A stretch of DNA of 64,000 nt from Halocynthiibacter styelae (lineage in GTDB: Bacteria; Pseudomonadota; Alphaproteobacteria; Rhodobacterales; Rhodobacteraceae), in NCBI RefSeq assembly GCF_016123485.1, contig NZ_JADCKQ010000007.1:124001-188000 (forward strand), read 5' to 3'. Positions 9,063-18,271 of this stretch are shown in pieces. The translations under genes and the position numbers were made by a program. Position 1 is the first letter of the stretch, and every line of letters starts with the position of its first letter. Under the pieces are notes generated by a model, which was not told the origin of the DNA, made no database searches, and saw nothing but the letters and a program-made list of their open reading frames with translations.

Positions 9063-9875
9063 ATGATGTTGAGAAATCTGATTGTGGCATGCCTGCTGCC
9101 AGTGGCCATGCCAGTCACCGCCCAGGTCCCCCTGACAGAGTTCCTGGGACCGCATGGCTGCGCAATTGGTCCGTCAACTGAGGCGGCAGCGCTTGAGGCG
9201 GGATTTGAGCAGGCGGTTATCGATGATCTGAAAGCCGCGCCGGATGCGATCAGGTCCGGTCATTGGGCCTATCTGCCAGAACCCATCTGCCAGATAGAAT
9301 TGCCGCAGGTGGTGAGTGAGATTTCGCTGGATGATCCCGATATCCAACCTGCGATTTCCGCAGTTGATGCCTATACGGAATACGGTGATCCCGGGTGTTT
9401 CCTGGATGGACAAAAGTTGAGAAACCTGGTGATCATTAACCGGAGCTGGGACCAGGAGAATGCCTTTCAGGCATATATGCGATTTATCGCGGCCGGGATA
9501 CTAAGCGGTGAGCTGCGGTTTTATTCCGATGACCCATTGCGCACACCTCCCGGATTTCAGGTTCTGCATGGAAGCTGTGCAGAGGCAACGGCAACGGACG
9601 AGATTCTTGAGAACCACCGGGTTCTGAGGGAAGTTTTCGTGCCCTTTATCGAAACCGCCGGCAGGCAGGGAAACGCAGCGGATTGCGCGGATGGAGATGT
9701 TTTCGGAACGCAGAGCTGGCAAATGGTTGAAGAACTGAGCAAGGGGCGCAATACCAATGCGCATCTGTCTTTCGAAATGCAGCTGATCACTTTTGGGGCG
9801 GGCTGGTATGAGGGCATGTCCTCCGATGGGATGGGCACGCCACGCCCGCCGCTTTGTGGCGTTTACCAGGAGTAA
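9063..9875 (+). CDS. secreted protein of unknown function
   Basis: A 270-residue protein I do not recognise. The ATG at 9063 (MMLRNLIVACLL) opens a clear signal peptide ending VTAQ at about residue 21. An AGACAGGA stretch lies upstream, although spacing is long. The mature part has no membrane segment. It has six cysteines (HGC, PIC, PGC, GSC, ADC, PLC contexts), compatible with periplasmic disulfides. The in-frame extension back to 8964 would start inside the prfB terminator and the repeat, and is rejected. It stands alone between prfB and a DUF2189 gene. Confidence 0.7.
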   Translation: MMLRNLIVACLLPVAMPVTAQVPLTEFLGPHGCAIGPSTEAAALEAGFEQAVIDDLKAAPDAIRSGHWAYLPEPICQIELPQVVSEISLDDPDIQPAISAVDAYTEYGDPGCFLDGQKLRNLVIINRSWDQENAFQAYMRFIAAGILSGELRFYSDDPLRTPPGFQVLHGSCAEATATDEILENHRVLREVFVPFIETAGRQGNAADCADGDVFGTQSWQMVEELSKGRNTNAHLSFEMQLITFGAGWYEGMSSDGMGTPRPPLCGVYQE

Positions 9876-10041
9876 GCGACTTTCGTGACGCATGGTTTCA
9901 GGGCAAGCCTGCGACAAAATGCTGGCGCGGCAATCTGTCCCTTGCTAGCCTGATGCCACAATAACAGCAGTGGGTGGAACTGGAGCGGAGGAGGGCGCCA
10001 GAGGACACGCGCGAAACCGCTGCAAGACAGGAAGGCGACCC

Positions 10042-10845
10042 ATGGCAGAGAACACTGTGCCAGAGGCATCACCGCGACCGGATATCGCGGAAATTTCGAT
10101 TTCAACCCTGAAGACCGCCATGGGGCGCGGCTTTGCCGATTTTCGCAAAGCGCCGATGTTCGGGCTGTTCTTTGCCGCGACCTATATGATTGCGGGCTGG
10201 ATCATGACCTGGATCACCATGGCGACGGGGCAAAGCTACTGGCTTGTGCTGGCGGTTTTTGGTTTTCCGCTGGTTGGGCCTTTTGCCGCGATTGGTCTGT
10301 ATGAGGTCAGCCACCGGATTGAGGCCGGGCTGCCGCTGGAATGGCGCGAAGTCCTGGGGGTGATCTGGCGGCAGAAGGATCGTCAGATCCCGTCCGTTTG
10401 CGCCATCGTGATCTTTATCTTTCTGTTCTGGTTCTTCATCTCGCATATGATTTTTGCGCTGTTTCTGGGAACGATGTCGCTGGTCAATGTGTCTGATCCC
10501 GGGTTCTTTATGACAGGGAACGGGCTGATCATGCTGATGTTTGGTACCGTCGTGGGCGCGGCGCTGTCGTTCTTTTTATATGCGATCACTGTGATGACCC
10601 TGCCAATGCTGCTGGATCTTGAAATGGATTACATCACCGCGATGATCCTGTCTGTGCAGACGGTGGCCGCGAACTTTGGTGTGATGATGTTCTGGGCCGT
10701 GCTGATCGGGGTTATGATGTTTATCGGCATGTTGTCTGGCTTTATCGGCCTGCTGGTTGTGTTGCCGGTGCTGGGACATGCATCCTGGCATCTGTACCGT
10801 CTGACGCTGGTGCCTGTCACACGGCGCAAGCGGACGCGGGGATAA
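10042..10845 (+). CDS. DUF2189 family integral membrane protein
   Basis: A 267-residue protein with a soluble N-terminus ('ISISTLKTAMGRGFADFRKAP') followed by six or so membrane segments from about residue 42 to the end. The GRGFADF start and the membrane pattern match DUF2189, a family of uncharacterised inner-membrane proteins. The start at 10042 is fixed by AGGAAGG 7 bases upstream; the longer frame from 9970 lacks such a site. The very basic C-terminus (RRKRTR) is probably cytoplasmic. No function is inferred. Confidence 0.8.
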   Translation: MAENTVPEASPRPDIAEISISTLKTAMGRGFADFRKAPMFGLFFAATYMIAGWIMTWITMATGQSYWLVLAVFGFPLVGPFAAIGLYEVSHRIEAGLPLEWREVLGVIWRQKDRQIPSVCAIVIFIFLFWFFISHMIFALFLGTMSLVNVSDPGFFMTGNGLIMLMFGTVVGAALSFFLYAITVMTLPMLLDLEMDYITAMILSVQTVAANFGVMMFWAVLIGVMMFIGMLSGFIGLLVVLPVLGHASWHLYRLTLVPVTRRKRTRG

Positions 10846-10851
10846 ACTGTT

Positions 10852-11072
10852 TTATTCCAGATCTGTCAGGTTCGTCGGGGTTGGGATGGCACCAGCCGCT
10901 GTCAGCATGGCATGGATCTGGCCCCGGGGGTGGGGCCGGTGATTGATCCGAAGAAGGCGCCTCTGTCGAGGCGATGCGCGTGACCGGTGAGGCCATCCGC
11001 GGCATTTATCAGCGCGCCGTTTTGCCAGGTGTTGTAGCGCGCCATGAGGCGGCAGAAATCGGCTGAGATAAT
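10852..11072 (-). pseudogene. DinB-family protein pseudogene with large internal deletion
   Basis: On the minus strand, 11072 to about 10930 encodes 'ISADFCRLMARYNTWQNGAL' followed by '…AADGLTGHAHRLDRGAFFGSI', the typical DinB N-terminus. A second frame from about 10930 to the TAA at 10852 encodes 'RGQIHAMLTAAGAIPTPTNL' plus 'TDLE', the typical DinB C-terminus. The middle of the family (roughly 100 residues, including most metal-site context) is missing, and the frame changes at the junction near 10925-10935. The expected start codon is ATT at 11072, preceded by AAGGA 8 bases upstream, so the start may also be lost. DinB proteins are four-helix putative metal-dependent transferases; this copy cannot be functional. 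Confidence 0.75.
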
Positions 11073-11246
11073 GTTCTCAGGTCCTTATATTGTCATGTCG
11101 GGGGGCGACAGAGGCATTGGTATCCGGTCAGTTCTATTGCAGCGGCAGATCTGTACTGTGAGATACGGTATTAAGGTTCTGGCATTTGGGCAATTAGGCC
11201 AAGCCCTGCTGTGACCTTGCGTTTCCAGCAATGAGACGCTGGCAAA

Positions 11247-11275
11247 TAAAAAGGGCACCGCAGTGGGTGCCCTTT
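11247..11275 (-). terminator. rho-independent terminator after the bactofilin gene
   Basis: Minus-strand stem GGGCACC/GGTGCCC (11272-11266 with 11259-11253) followed by TTTTTATTT. The bactofilin stop is at 11301. The 170 bp between this terminator and the DinB remnant hold no gene that I can support. Confidence 0.8.
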
Positions 11276-11300
11276 GAAATTTGTAATTCAGTAAACCTGA

Positions 11301-11792
11301 TTATTCAGGTTTTGCGGCAGGCTTTGCATTGGCAGACGCGTTCAGCGGGTCATCCTGACGTTGGACGGAACCTTCGAAATGCGCGCCGGATTCAATCGCG
11401 ATGGTTTTGTGAATGATGTCACCTTCCACGCGTGCGGTGGAGGTCAGGCGGACTTTCAGGCCACGCACACGACCAACGATGCGGCCGTTGACAACCACGT
11501 CGTCAGCAACAACTTCGCCGCGTACAGTGGCACCTTCGCCAACTGTCAGCAGATGTGCGCGGATGTCGCCGTCAATCTGGCCTTCAACCTGGATGTCGCC
11601 GGTTGTCTTCAGATTGCCTGTGATATGCAGGTCAGAAGACAGCTGGGATGCTGGTGGTTTTGCCTTTGGGGCAGGGGCCGCCGCAGCGGGTGCAGGCACA
11701 GCTGGCTTTTCAACCGGTGCTGCTGCTGGTTTGGAAGTGTCGTCAGAACCTGCTTTTGGACCTGGTTCGTGGATTTTGCTCTTAGAAAACAT
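11301..11792 (-). CDS. bactofilin (polymer-forming cytoskeletal protein)
   Basis: A 163-residue protein. Residues 1-55 are a low-complexity, proline/alanine-rich tail. Residues 55-140 are a right-handed beta-helix core with regularly spaced glycines ('GNLKTTGDIQVEGQIDGDIR', 'RVEGDIIHKTIAIESGAHFEG'), diagnostic of bactofilins. These self-assemble into filaments that position cell-wall enzymes or shape determinants. The start overlaps the end of the upstream LytM-type peptidase gene by 11 bases, so the two are translationally linked. Bactofilin/M23 peptidase pairs are a recurring arrangement, suggesting that the filament localises the peptidase. Confidence 0.92.
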   Translation of the reverse strand: MFSKSKIHEPGPKAGSDDTSKPAAAPVEKPAVPAPAAAAPAPKAKPPASQLSSDLHITGNLKTTGDIQVEGQIDGDIRAHLLTVGEGATVRGEVVADDVVVNGRIVGRVRGLKVRLTSTARVEGDIIHKTIAIESGAHFEGSVQRQDDPLNASANAKPAAKPE

Positions 11793-13095
11793 CTTGGGCT
11801 GCCCTGATATAGTTCATGGGATTTACGGGTGTTCCGCCGACGCGGATCTCATAGTGAAGATGGGTGCCGGTCGAACGTCCGGTGTTCCCCATTTCGCCGA
11901 TTTGCTGACCACGCGATACACGTTCGCCGACACGAACGTGTAGACGGGTCTGATGTGCATAGCGGGTTTCGATACCAAAATCATGCTGAATTTTCACCAA
12001 TCGGCCATAGCCCGACTGCCAGCCAGCATGTGTCACAACGCCATCCGCCGTTGCGTAAATCGGGGTGCCATGGGCCCCGGCAAAGTCTGTACCATTGTGC
12101 ATCCGGCCCCAGCGACGGCCAAAACCAGATGTAAAACGGAAATTTCCTTGTACCGGCATTGCGAAGGGCGCTTTCTGCGCGGCAATACGGTACAGGTTCA
12201 CGCGGTCCATTTCGCGCAGAATAGCATTGGCGCGCAGGCTGTCGGCATCGATCTGGCCGTCGGCACCGGGCACCAGCAGCGGTGTCAGTGGGCCACCAAG
12301 ACCGGAATAGCCCTGACGCACGGATTCAATCAGACGATCCGGGTCCTGACCTACGGCGCGGAACATATCATCCAGCGGTTTCAGGGAAACGGTGACCGCA
12401 TCCTCAAGCTGTTGAAAAATCCGGTCATTGCGTTGTTCCACCAGGCGGGCTTCAAACAGCAGATCTTTCACAGTGTTTTCATGCGCCGTGGCAAAACCTG
12501 CGATACGGTCACGTTCATCTGCGGTCTGTTCCAGCGCAGCAGTCAGGAAATCAAGGGTGTTTTCGACATCCGCAACACTGGACGCTTCTGTGCGGGCAGA
12601 CCCGGTCTCACCGGCCAGTTCAGCCGTCAGTGTGTTCACATTGTCCCGGGCATTATCGCGTTCTGACAGGGCAGAATTCAACTTGCCCTGAATGACCTCA
12701 AGCCCGGTTTCCAGCTCGCGGCGGCGATCTTCAGCGGCCAGAAGCTGGCTTTGCATGGCGGACACTTCGGCCAGCGCCACGTTAAAGCGGGCCTGTGCAG
12801 CAAGGCTTTCGGCGGCGCGTTGATCGCGTTCAGAGGACAGGGTGTTCAGACGTTCTTCGTAAAGGACTTTTTCCCGCTGGCTCTGGTCACGGACAGATCC
12901 GGCACCAATGTTATCCATCAGCAGAATGGCGGTTGCCAGAACGGTCCAGGAAAAGGTCAGGGTAACACCGGTCAGTGCGGTGACCTGCGCCAAAGGCGAA
13001 AGACGGATAAAACGGGTTTCCTCGTCAGAACGCAAAAAGATACGTCTGTCCGGAAAACGCTTTTCCAGCAAAGAATTCAGCTTAGTAAATGCCAC
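11782..13095 (-). CDS. M23 (LytM-type) peptidase, membrane-anchored with coiled coil
   Basis: A 437-residue protein. A single membrane segment (about residues 30-52, 'FSWTVLATAILLMDN') is followed by a long coiled coil (about 60-200) and a C-terminal LytM domain. The LytM domain carries the zinc motifs 'MHNGTDFAG' (HxxxD) and 'GTHLHYEIRVGG' (HxH). The frame is open to a GTG at 13263, but family members begin close to 'KLNSLLEKRFPDRRIFL', so the GTG at 13095 is preferred; this start is uncertain because neither codon has a strong ribosome binding site. It acts on peptidoglycan or regulates amidases, and is coupled to the bactofilin gene by an 11-base overlap. Confidence 0.85.
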   Translation of the reverse strand: MAFTKLNSLLEKRFPDRRIFLRSDEETRFIRLSPLAQVTALTGVTLTFSWTVLATAILLMDNIGAGSVRDQSQREKVLYEERLNTLSSERDQRAAESLAAQARFNVALAEVSAMQSQLLAAEDRRRELETGLEVIQGKLNSALSERDNARDNVNTLTAELAGETGSARTEASSVADVENTLDFLTAALEQTADERDRIAGFATAHENTVKDLLFEARLVEQRNDRIFQQLEDAVTVSLKPLDDMFRAVGQDPDRLIESVRQGYSGLGGPLTPLLVPGADGQIDADSLRANAILREMDRVNLYRIAAQKAPFAMPVQGNFRFTSGFGRRWGRMHNGTDFAGAHGTPIYATADGVVTHAGWQSGYGRLVKIQHDFGIETRYAHQTRLHVRVGERVSRGQQIGEMGNTGRSTGTHLHYEIRVGGTPVNPMNYIRAAQDVF

Positions 13096-13310
13096 GTCAC
13101 TTAACCCGTCACACAGGGCCGCATAACCCTGACAGCGAAACAGTTTCCCGGTCGCTGATATTTCGTCCCAAGTCCCGGCAGGTGGCGTCGTGAACCGCCT
13201 GAAGAACCCCTCAATGCCAGCCTGTTTGCACAGGTTAAGGCTTTGGTAATCTGTTAGCGCCACCCCGGCTTTGGGGCAAGAATTTTTGCGCGATACAGGG
13301 TCAAAATGAT

Positions 13311-13339
13311 AAAAACCGGCGGGTTATGGCCGGTTTTTT
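13311..13339 (-). terminator. terminator after the DUF455 gene (near-symmetric)
   Basis: AAAAACCGGC (13311-13320) pairs perfectly with GCCGGTTTTT (13329-13338) around an 8-base loop. On the minus strand it gives a T-tract downstream of the DUF455 stop at 13387. Being A/T-flanked on both sides, it could also act on the plus strand. Confidence 0.8.
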
Positions 13340-13386
13340 GTCTGATCTGATGGAATTTCACCGGGAAGATACCGGATCCGATGGGG

Positions 13387-14205
13387 TTATTCCTGGGGCA
13401 GATCTTCTGTCAGGGGCCAGTAGAAATCAGGCGGCAGGCCCGCTTCGGCGCGTTTTTCTTCGTTAAACGGCGGGCGCAGCAACCCGTGGAAATATTTGCG
13501 CACAAGGCTGTGAAACTGTTCCTTCGGGTCCAGTTCATGACGGCCACAGAGGAAGTGAAACCATTTGGACCCATAGGCCACATGGCCGACTTCTTCGGCA
13601 TAGATCACTTCAAGCGCGGCAACAGATTCATCGTCTTTTGCCTTGCGGAAAATTTCGATCATGCCGGGGGTGACATCCAGGCCGCGGGCTTCCAGAACCA
13701 TGGGGACAACCGCCAGCCGTCCCATGAAATCTTCTGCCGTATCTTCCGCTGCCCGCCACATGCCGGCGTGGGCCGGGAGTGCGCCATAATGGCTGCCAAG
13801 ACGTTCAAGACAGTCAGATACCATATTGAAATGATTGCTTTCTTCCGTAGCGGCCTTGACCCAGTCATCATAGTAACCGCCGGGCATTTTTACATCAGCA
13901 AACCGGGCAATGATATCCCAGTGCAGATCAACCGCATTCAGTTCAATATGCGCGACGGCGTGCAAAAGTGCGATGCGCCCGGCGTCGGTTCCGGGACGGC
14001 GACGGGGCACGTCACGCGGTGAAAGCAGTTCAGGTTTGTCGGGACGTGCAGGGAAATCCGGCGGGCTGGCTGTGCCAATGTCAGGCAGATCACCAGTCTT
14101 GCGCATGTCAAACCAGGCCTTGCCATGTGCAAGACTGCGCGCCGCCTTTTCACGGCCATCTGCGCAGGTCAGCACGTCTACCGCCATTTCCGACAGGGTC
14201 ATCAT
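13387..14205 (-). CDS. DUF455 ferritin-like protein
   Basis: A 272-residue protein with a ferritin-like helical bundle. Two ExxH pairs are visible ('ATEESNHFNMV' and 'AEEVGHVAYG'), together with other conserved acids ('HIELNAVDLHWD'), consistent with a dinuclear metal site. DUF455 proteins are uncharacterised; relatives include di-iron enzymes. The ATG at 14205 overlaps the stop of bcp in an ATGA arrangement, so translation is probably coupled to the peroxiredoxin. A link to oxidative stress is inferred from that neighbour only. Confidence 0.85.
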   Translation of the reverse strand: MMTLSEMAVDVLTCADGREKAARSLAHGKAWFDMRKTGDLPDIGTASPPDFPARPDKPELLSPRDVPRRRPGTDAGRIALLHAVAHIELNAVDLHWDIIARFADVKMPGGYYDDWVKAATEESNHFNMVSDCLERLGSHYGALPAHAGMWRAAEDTAEDFMGRLAVVPMVLEARGLDVTPGMIEIFRKAKDDESVAALEVIYAEEVGHVAYGSKWFHFLCGRHELDPKEQFHSLVRKYFHGLLRPPFNEEKRAEAGLPPDFYWPLTEDLPQE

Positions 14206-14693
14206 GCGGACAGCTCCTTCACGGTGGCCAGGACTTCTTCGACATGACCAGGCACTTTCACTTTGCGCCAGATCCGGGCGATTGTGCCGTCAGAAGCGAT
14301 CAGAACTGTTGTGCGTTCAATGCCCCAGAAGGTTTTGCCGTACATCTTCTTTTCTTTCCAGACACCGTATTTTTCACAGGTTTCACTGTCGGCATCCGAC
14401 AAAAGAGGCACGGTCAGCCCATGTTTCTTGCGGAAGTTTTCGTGTTTCTTCAGGCTGTCTTTGGAAATCCCGAAAACGCGCGCGCCCGCGGCTTCAAATG
14501 CGGCTTTGTCATCAGAAAACCCGCAGGCTTCTTTGGTGCAGCCCGGCGTATTGTCTTTGGGGTAGAAAAACAACACAACCGCGCTGCCCGCCAGATCTGA
14601 CAGGGTGATGTCACCGCGATCATCTGATGGCAAAGCGAAATCAGGCGCTTTTTCGCCAGTTTCAGGTGGGGTGTAGGATGTATCGGTTGGCAT
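14202..14693 (-). CDS. bcp: peroxiredoxin, thioredoxin-dependent thiol peroxidase (Bcp/PrxQ)
   Basis: A 163-residue AhpC/TSA-fold peroxidase that reduces hydrogen peroxide and organic hydroperoxides. The peroxidatic cysteine is C52 in 'KDNTPGCTKEACGF', with a possible resolving cysteine C57 five residues on, the Bcp arrangement. The start follows AAGGGAAGAGAA. It overlaps the downstream DUF455 gene by 4 bases, and is divergent from the large AsmA-type gene at 14810. Confidence 0.93.
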   Translation of the reverse strand: MPTDTSYTPPETGEKAPDFALPSDDRGDITLSDLAGSAVVLFFYPKDNTPGCTKEACGFSDDKAAFEAAGARVFGISKDSLKKHENFRKKHGLTVPLLSDADSETCEKYGVWKEKKMYGKTFWGIERTTVLIASDGTIARIWRKVKVPGHVEEVLATVKELSA

Positions 14694-14809
14694 GGGCTTC
14701 TCTTCCCTTCACAAAGATTCTGGTTCCGTTTTAGCGTGCAACGCGCGAAGATAAAGCGAAACCGGTGCGACAGCCAGTGTCGTGCGGATCAGGAACAACC
14801 GGAGACGGG

Positions 14810-17800
14810 ATGACGACCCCCGAAAAGGATCTGGAAGAAACGAAAGATGCAGGGGCTGAAACCGCTGCACCTGTTGCTGTGCCTGATGAGGAAATCCGCC
14901 CGGAACAGTTGATGGCGACGTTGCAGCCGCATCTGGAACAGGGGCGCAAGAAACGCCGTCGCAAGCCGAAAAAGCCGAAGAAACCCTGGCGTCAGCGCCA
15001 TGCGACGATTTTCAGTCTGCTGGTTCTCTTTGCGATCTTGGCGGTGCTTGTGCCGATCGCACTGGCACTTGTCGCGGGGCGCGCGGTGAAAGCACCAGAA
15101 TTCCTGGCGGTGCGTGTTGAAAAAGTTCTGGGGGAATCTCTTGCCGGCGGTCAGATGGATCTGGGCCGGATTGATGTGATCCTGACCGAAGAATGGCAGC
15201 CGCAGATCCGGATTGAACGCCTGGCGCTGGCGGATCAGACCAATCTGCCGATTGCAGAACTGCGCAATATCCGGGTGACATTGTCGCGTCGTGAACTGCT
15301 GCGTGCCACCGTTGCCCCGCTGGATGTCACGGTGAATGGTGGTTTTATGGCCTTGCGTCGCGATCCTGACGGGCTGTTTGATATGGCGCTTGAAAGCCCG
15401 GATGGCAGCGCGTTGCAGGGCACCGGGAACCTTGCAGATATTCTGGATGGCATTGACCGGATCTTTGAAACGCCGGAACTGGCGTCAGTCCGGATGATGT
15501 CCGCGGAAGATTTCACCTTTCAATACGAAGATGTGCGTGCCGCGAAATTCTGGATCGCAGAGGGCGGTGCGTTTGAACTGACCCAACAGCCGGATAAGCT
15601 TGAACTGCGCCTGGGGTTTCAGTTGCTTTATGGCGAAGACAAACCGGCCCAGGCTGCGGTTTCCTTTACCTCATTTAAAGGATCCCGCCGGGCGGTGCTG
15701 GCGACCAATGTAATCGGCCTGCCTGCATCTGACTTCGCAAGCCAGGCCCCGGCTTTGGCCTGGCTTGAGGTGCTGGATGCGCCCGTGTCCGGGGCGCTGC
15801 GTGCGGAAATTGATGACGAAGGCAATCTGGCCTCTACCGATGGCACGCTGGATATCGGTGCGGGTGCGCTGAAGCCGACCGAAGACACGGTGCCCGTGGG
15901 GTTTGACGGGGCCCGGGCCTATTTTGGTTTTGATCCGGCGCAGCAGCGTATTCACTTTGATGAGCTTTCCGTTTCCACGGATTACGGCAGTTTCCTGATG
16001 TCAGGGCAGGGGCTTTTGCGCGATATCCGCAACGGCTGGCCCAAAGAAATTCTGGGGCAGTTCCGTCTTGATACGCTGGAACTCAGCCCTGACGGCGTTT
16101 TTGCCGCCCCTGTCAGTATTGATCAGGGTGTGGTTGAACTGCGCCTTGAACTGAATCCGTTCACCCTGACCCTTGGACAGGCGATGCTGCAACAGGGCGA
16201 TGGTCATCTGGTGGCCCGGGGGCAGGTTTCTGCCAAACCTGGCGGCTGGGAGGTCTCTGTTGATGCAGAACTTGATCAGATGGAGGCACGTTCTGTCGTG
16301 GCGCTCTGGCCATTGGCAGCGGCGGGGAACACCCGGAAATGGCTGGACGCTAATATTCTGGAAGGTGTGATTGGCCCCGCCAGTGCGGCCTTGCGTCTGA
16401 ATCCTGGTGAAAAGCCTGTTGTCACCGCACAATTCGGTTTTCAGGACGCAGCCGTGCGGTTCATGCGCCAGATGCCCCTGATCACGCATGGTCGCGGTTA
16501 CGGTTCCCTGCAGGGCAATCGCTTTGTTCTGGTGGCGGAAGAAGGCCAGGTTGCACCACCAGAAGGGGGCACGCTGCAGGTTGGTGGTTCTGTTATGACG
16601 CTGGAAGATATCAGTCTGCGACCGCCGGATCTGCATGTGGATTTGCAGGCGCAGGGCAAGATCACGGCGGTGACATCGCTTCTGGATCAACGCCCGTTTG
16701 AATTCTTTACGAAGGCCGGACTTCCCGTTGATCTTGCAAATGGCACAGCGCAGGTTGTGGCCGATATCACCGTGCCTTTGCGGCGTGATCTGCAGGCCGA
16801 AGATGTGCCCTTTGAAGCGCGCGCGACCCTGCGCAATATGGGCACCCGTGAAATTGTGCCCGGCAAATGGGTGCTGGCGGATGCGATGCAGGTTTTTGCC
16901 AACAATGAACAGCTTGAAATTTCGGGATCTGGTTTTGTTGCAAAGGCCGAAACCGCCACAACAGGCGCCCGGTTTGATGCGCTGTGGCAGCAAAGCCTGT
17001 CACCGGAAAACCCGGGGCAATCTTCGGTATCTGGTCAGGTAATTCTGGATCAGGCGTTTCTGGATGAATTCGGCATTGCACTGCCGGATGGTTTCCTTCG
17101 TGGCGAAAGCCGGGGCGAATTTGCGATTGACCTGCGTCGCAACGAAGCACCGCGAATGCGGCTGAGTTCCGATCTGCGCGGCGCGCGCTTGCGCATTGGG
17201 GAAATCGGCTGGTCTAAACCCGCGTCCTCTGGTGGCAGCCTGGAGATTTCCGGGCGTCTTGGCGCGCCTGTACGGATTGATCGCCTGCAACTCGAAAGCA
17301 ATGGTCTGAATGCGGTTGGTCAGGTGGTTCTGAACGATAACAACAGCTTCCGCGAGGCCGTGTTTGACCGTGTTACTGTCGGCAGCTGGCTGGATGCGCC
17401 TGTTACCCTGACGGCCCGGAATGCAGGCCAGTCCCCGGCAATTTCTGTGCGCGGCGGGCGGGTTGATATCCGGCGTACAACCTTCGGGCAGGGTGGCAGT
17501 GCCGGGACAGGTTCTTCCAACACACCGATCACGCTTGCGCTGGATCGCCTGCAGATCAGCGATAGCATTGCCTTGCATAATATGCGCGGTCAGCTGAATA
17601 CATCGCCTGCATTGCAGGGCGACTTCACCGGTCTTGTGAACGGGCAGGCGTCTGTGTCTGGTCGTCTCAGCCCATCAGTTGAGGGCACCTCTGTGCGGAT
17701 CCGCAGCGATGACAGCGGGGCTGTTCTGCGGGCCGCAGGTGTGTTTTCCAAAGTCTATGGCGGCTCAATGGATATGTTCCTTGTGCCACGCGCTGAGGAA

Positions 17801-18262
17801 GGCCATTACGACGGCCGCCTGACAGCAGAGGGCATCAAAATTCGTGGTGCGCCAGCCCTGGCGGAAATCCTGGGCGCGATTTCTGTCGTTGGTTTGCTTC
17901 AGCAACTGAACGGCGATGGCATTCGCTTCGGCAGTGTGCAGTCGCATTTTGTGCTGACCCCGAGCTATGTGAACCTGCTGGATGGCAGCGCAATTGGGGC
18001 CTCTCTCGGGGTGTCGATGGAAGGGATTTATAACCTCGGAACCTCAGGGCTTGATCTGCGCGGCGTGGTTTCGCCGATCTACCTGCTGAACGGTGTCGGC
18101 GCTGCCGTGTCGCGTCGGCGAGAGGGGCTGTTTGGGTTTAACTATCGCCTGCAGGGGACTGCGGATGATCCGAAAGTCCGGGTAAACCCGCTGTCGATCC
18201 TGACCCCGGGTATTCTGCGCGATGTCTTCCGCGGGCGCGCCCCAGAGGTGCCGACGGAATAA
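14810..18262 (+). CDS. AsmA/YhdP-type envelope protein (DUF3971 and AsmA-like C-terminus)
   Basis: A 1150-residue protein. It has a charged, Lys/Arg-rich N-terminal cytoplasmic segment (to about residue 62), one membrane helix (about 63-85), then a very long beta-rich periplasmic region. The last 300 residues ('LNGDGIRFGSVQSHFVLTPS', 'GASLGVSMEGIYNLGTSGLD') match the AsmA-like C-terminal module. Proteins of this kind form bridge-like tubes thought to carry phospholipids between the inner and outer membranes. The ATG at 14810 has GGAG 6 bases upstream and is preferred to the GTG at 14765. It ends 10 bases before a convergent lipoprotein gene. Confidence 0.85.
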   Translation: MTTPEKDLEETKDAGAETAAPVAVPDEEIRPEQLMATLQPHLEQGRKKRRRKPKKPKKPWRQRHATIFSLLVLFAILAVLVPIALALVAGRAVKAPEFLAVRVEKVLGESLAGGQMDLGRIDVILTEEWQPQIRIERLALADQTNLPIAELRNIRVTLSRRELLRATVAPLDVTVNGGFMALRRDPDGLFDMALESPDGSALQGTGNLADILDGIDRIFETPELASVRMMSAEDFTFQYEDVRAAKFWIAEGGAFELTQQPDKLELRLGFQLLYGEDKPAQAAVSFTSFKGSRRAVLATNVIGLPASDFASQAPALAWLEVLDAPVSGALRAEIDDEGNLASTDGTLDIGAGALKPTEDTVPVGFDGARAYFGFDPAQQRIHFDELSVSTDYGSFLMSGQGLLRDIRNGWPKEILGQFRLDTLELSPDGVFAAPVSIDQGVVELRLELNPFTLTLGQAMLQQGDGHLVARGQVSAKPGGWEVSVDAELDQMEARSVVALWPLAAAGNTRKWLDANILEGVIGPASAALRLNPGEKPVVTAQFGFQDAAVRFMRQMPLITHGRGYGSLQGNRFVLVAEEGQVAPPEGGTLQVGGSVMTLEDISLRPPDLHVDLQAQGKITAVTSLLDQRPFEFFTKAGLPVDLANGTAQVVADITVPLRRDLQAEDVPFEARATLRNMGTREIVPGKWVLADAMQVFANNEQLEISGSGFVAKAETATTGARFDALWQQSLSPENPGQSSVSGQVILDQAFLDEFGIALPDGFLRGESRGEFAIDLRRNEAPRMRLSSDLRGARLRIGEIGWSKPASSGGSLEISGRLGAPVRIDRLQLESNGLNAVGQVVLNDNNSFREAVFDRVTVGSWLDAPVTLTARNAGQSPAISVRGGRVDIRRTTFGQGGSAGTGSSNTPITLALDRLQISDSIALHNMRGQLNTSPALQGDFTGLVNGQASVSGRLSPSVEGTSVRIRSDDSGAVLRAAGVFSKVYGGSMDMFLVPRAEEGHYDGRLTAEGIKIRGAPALAEILGAISVVGLLQQLNGDGIRFGSVQSHFVLTPSYVNLLDGSAIGASLGVSMEGIYNLGTSGLDLRGVVSPIYLLNGVGAAVSRRREGLFGFNYRLQGTADDPKVRVNPLSILTPGILRDVFRGRAPEVPTE

Positions 18263-18271
18263 CTCTGCCAG

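Noticed and set aside
10817-11005. A 62-codon minus-strand frame after the DUF2189 gene
   Set aside because: It is out of frame with both recognisable DinB segments and results from the deletion in the pseudogene.
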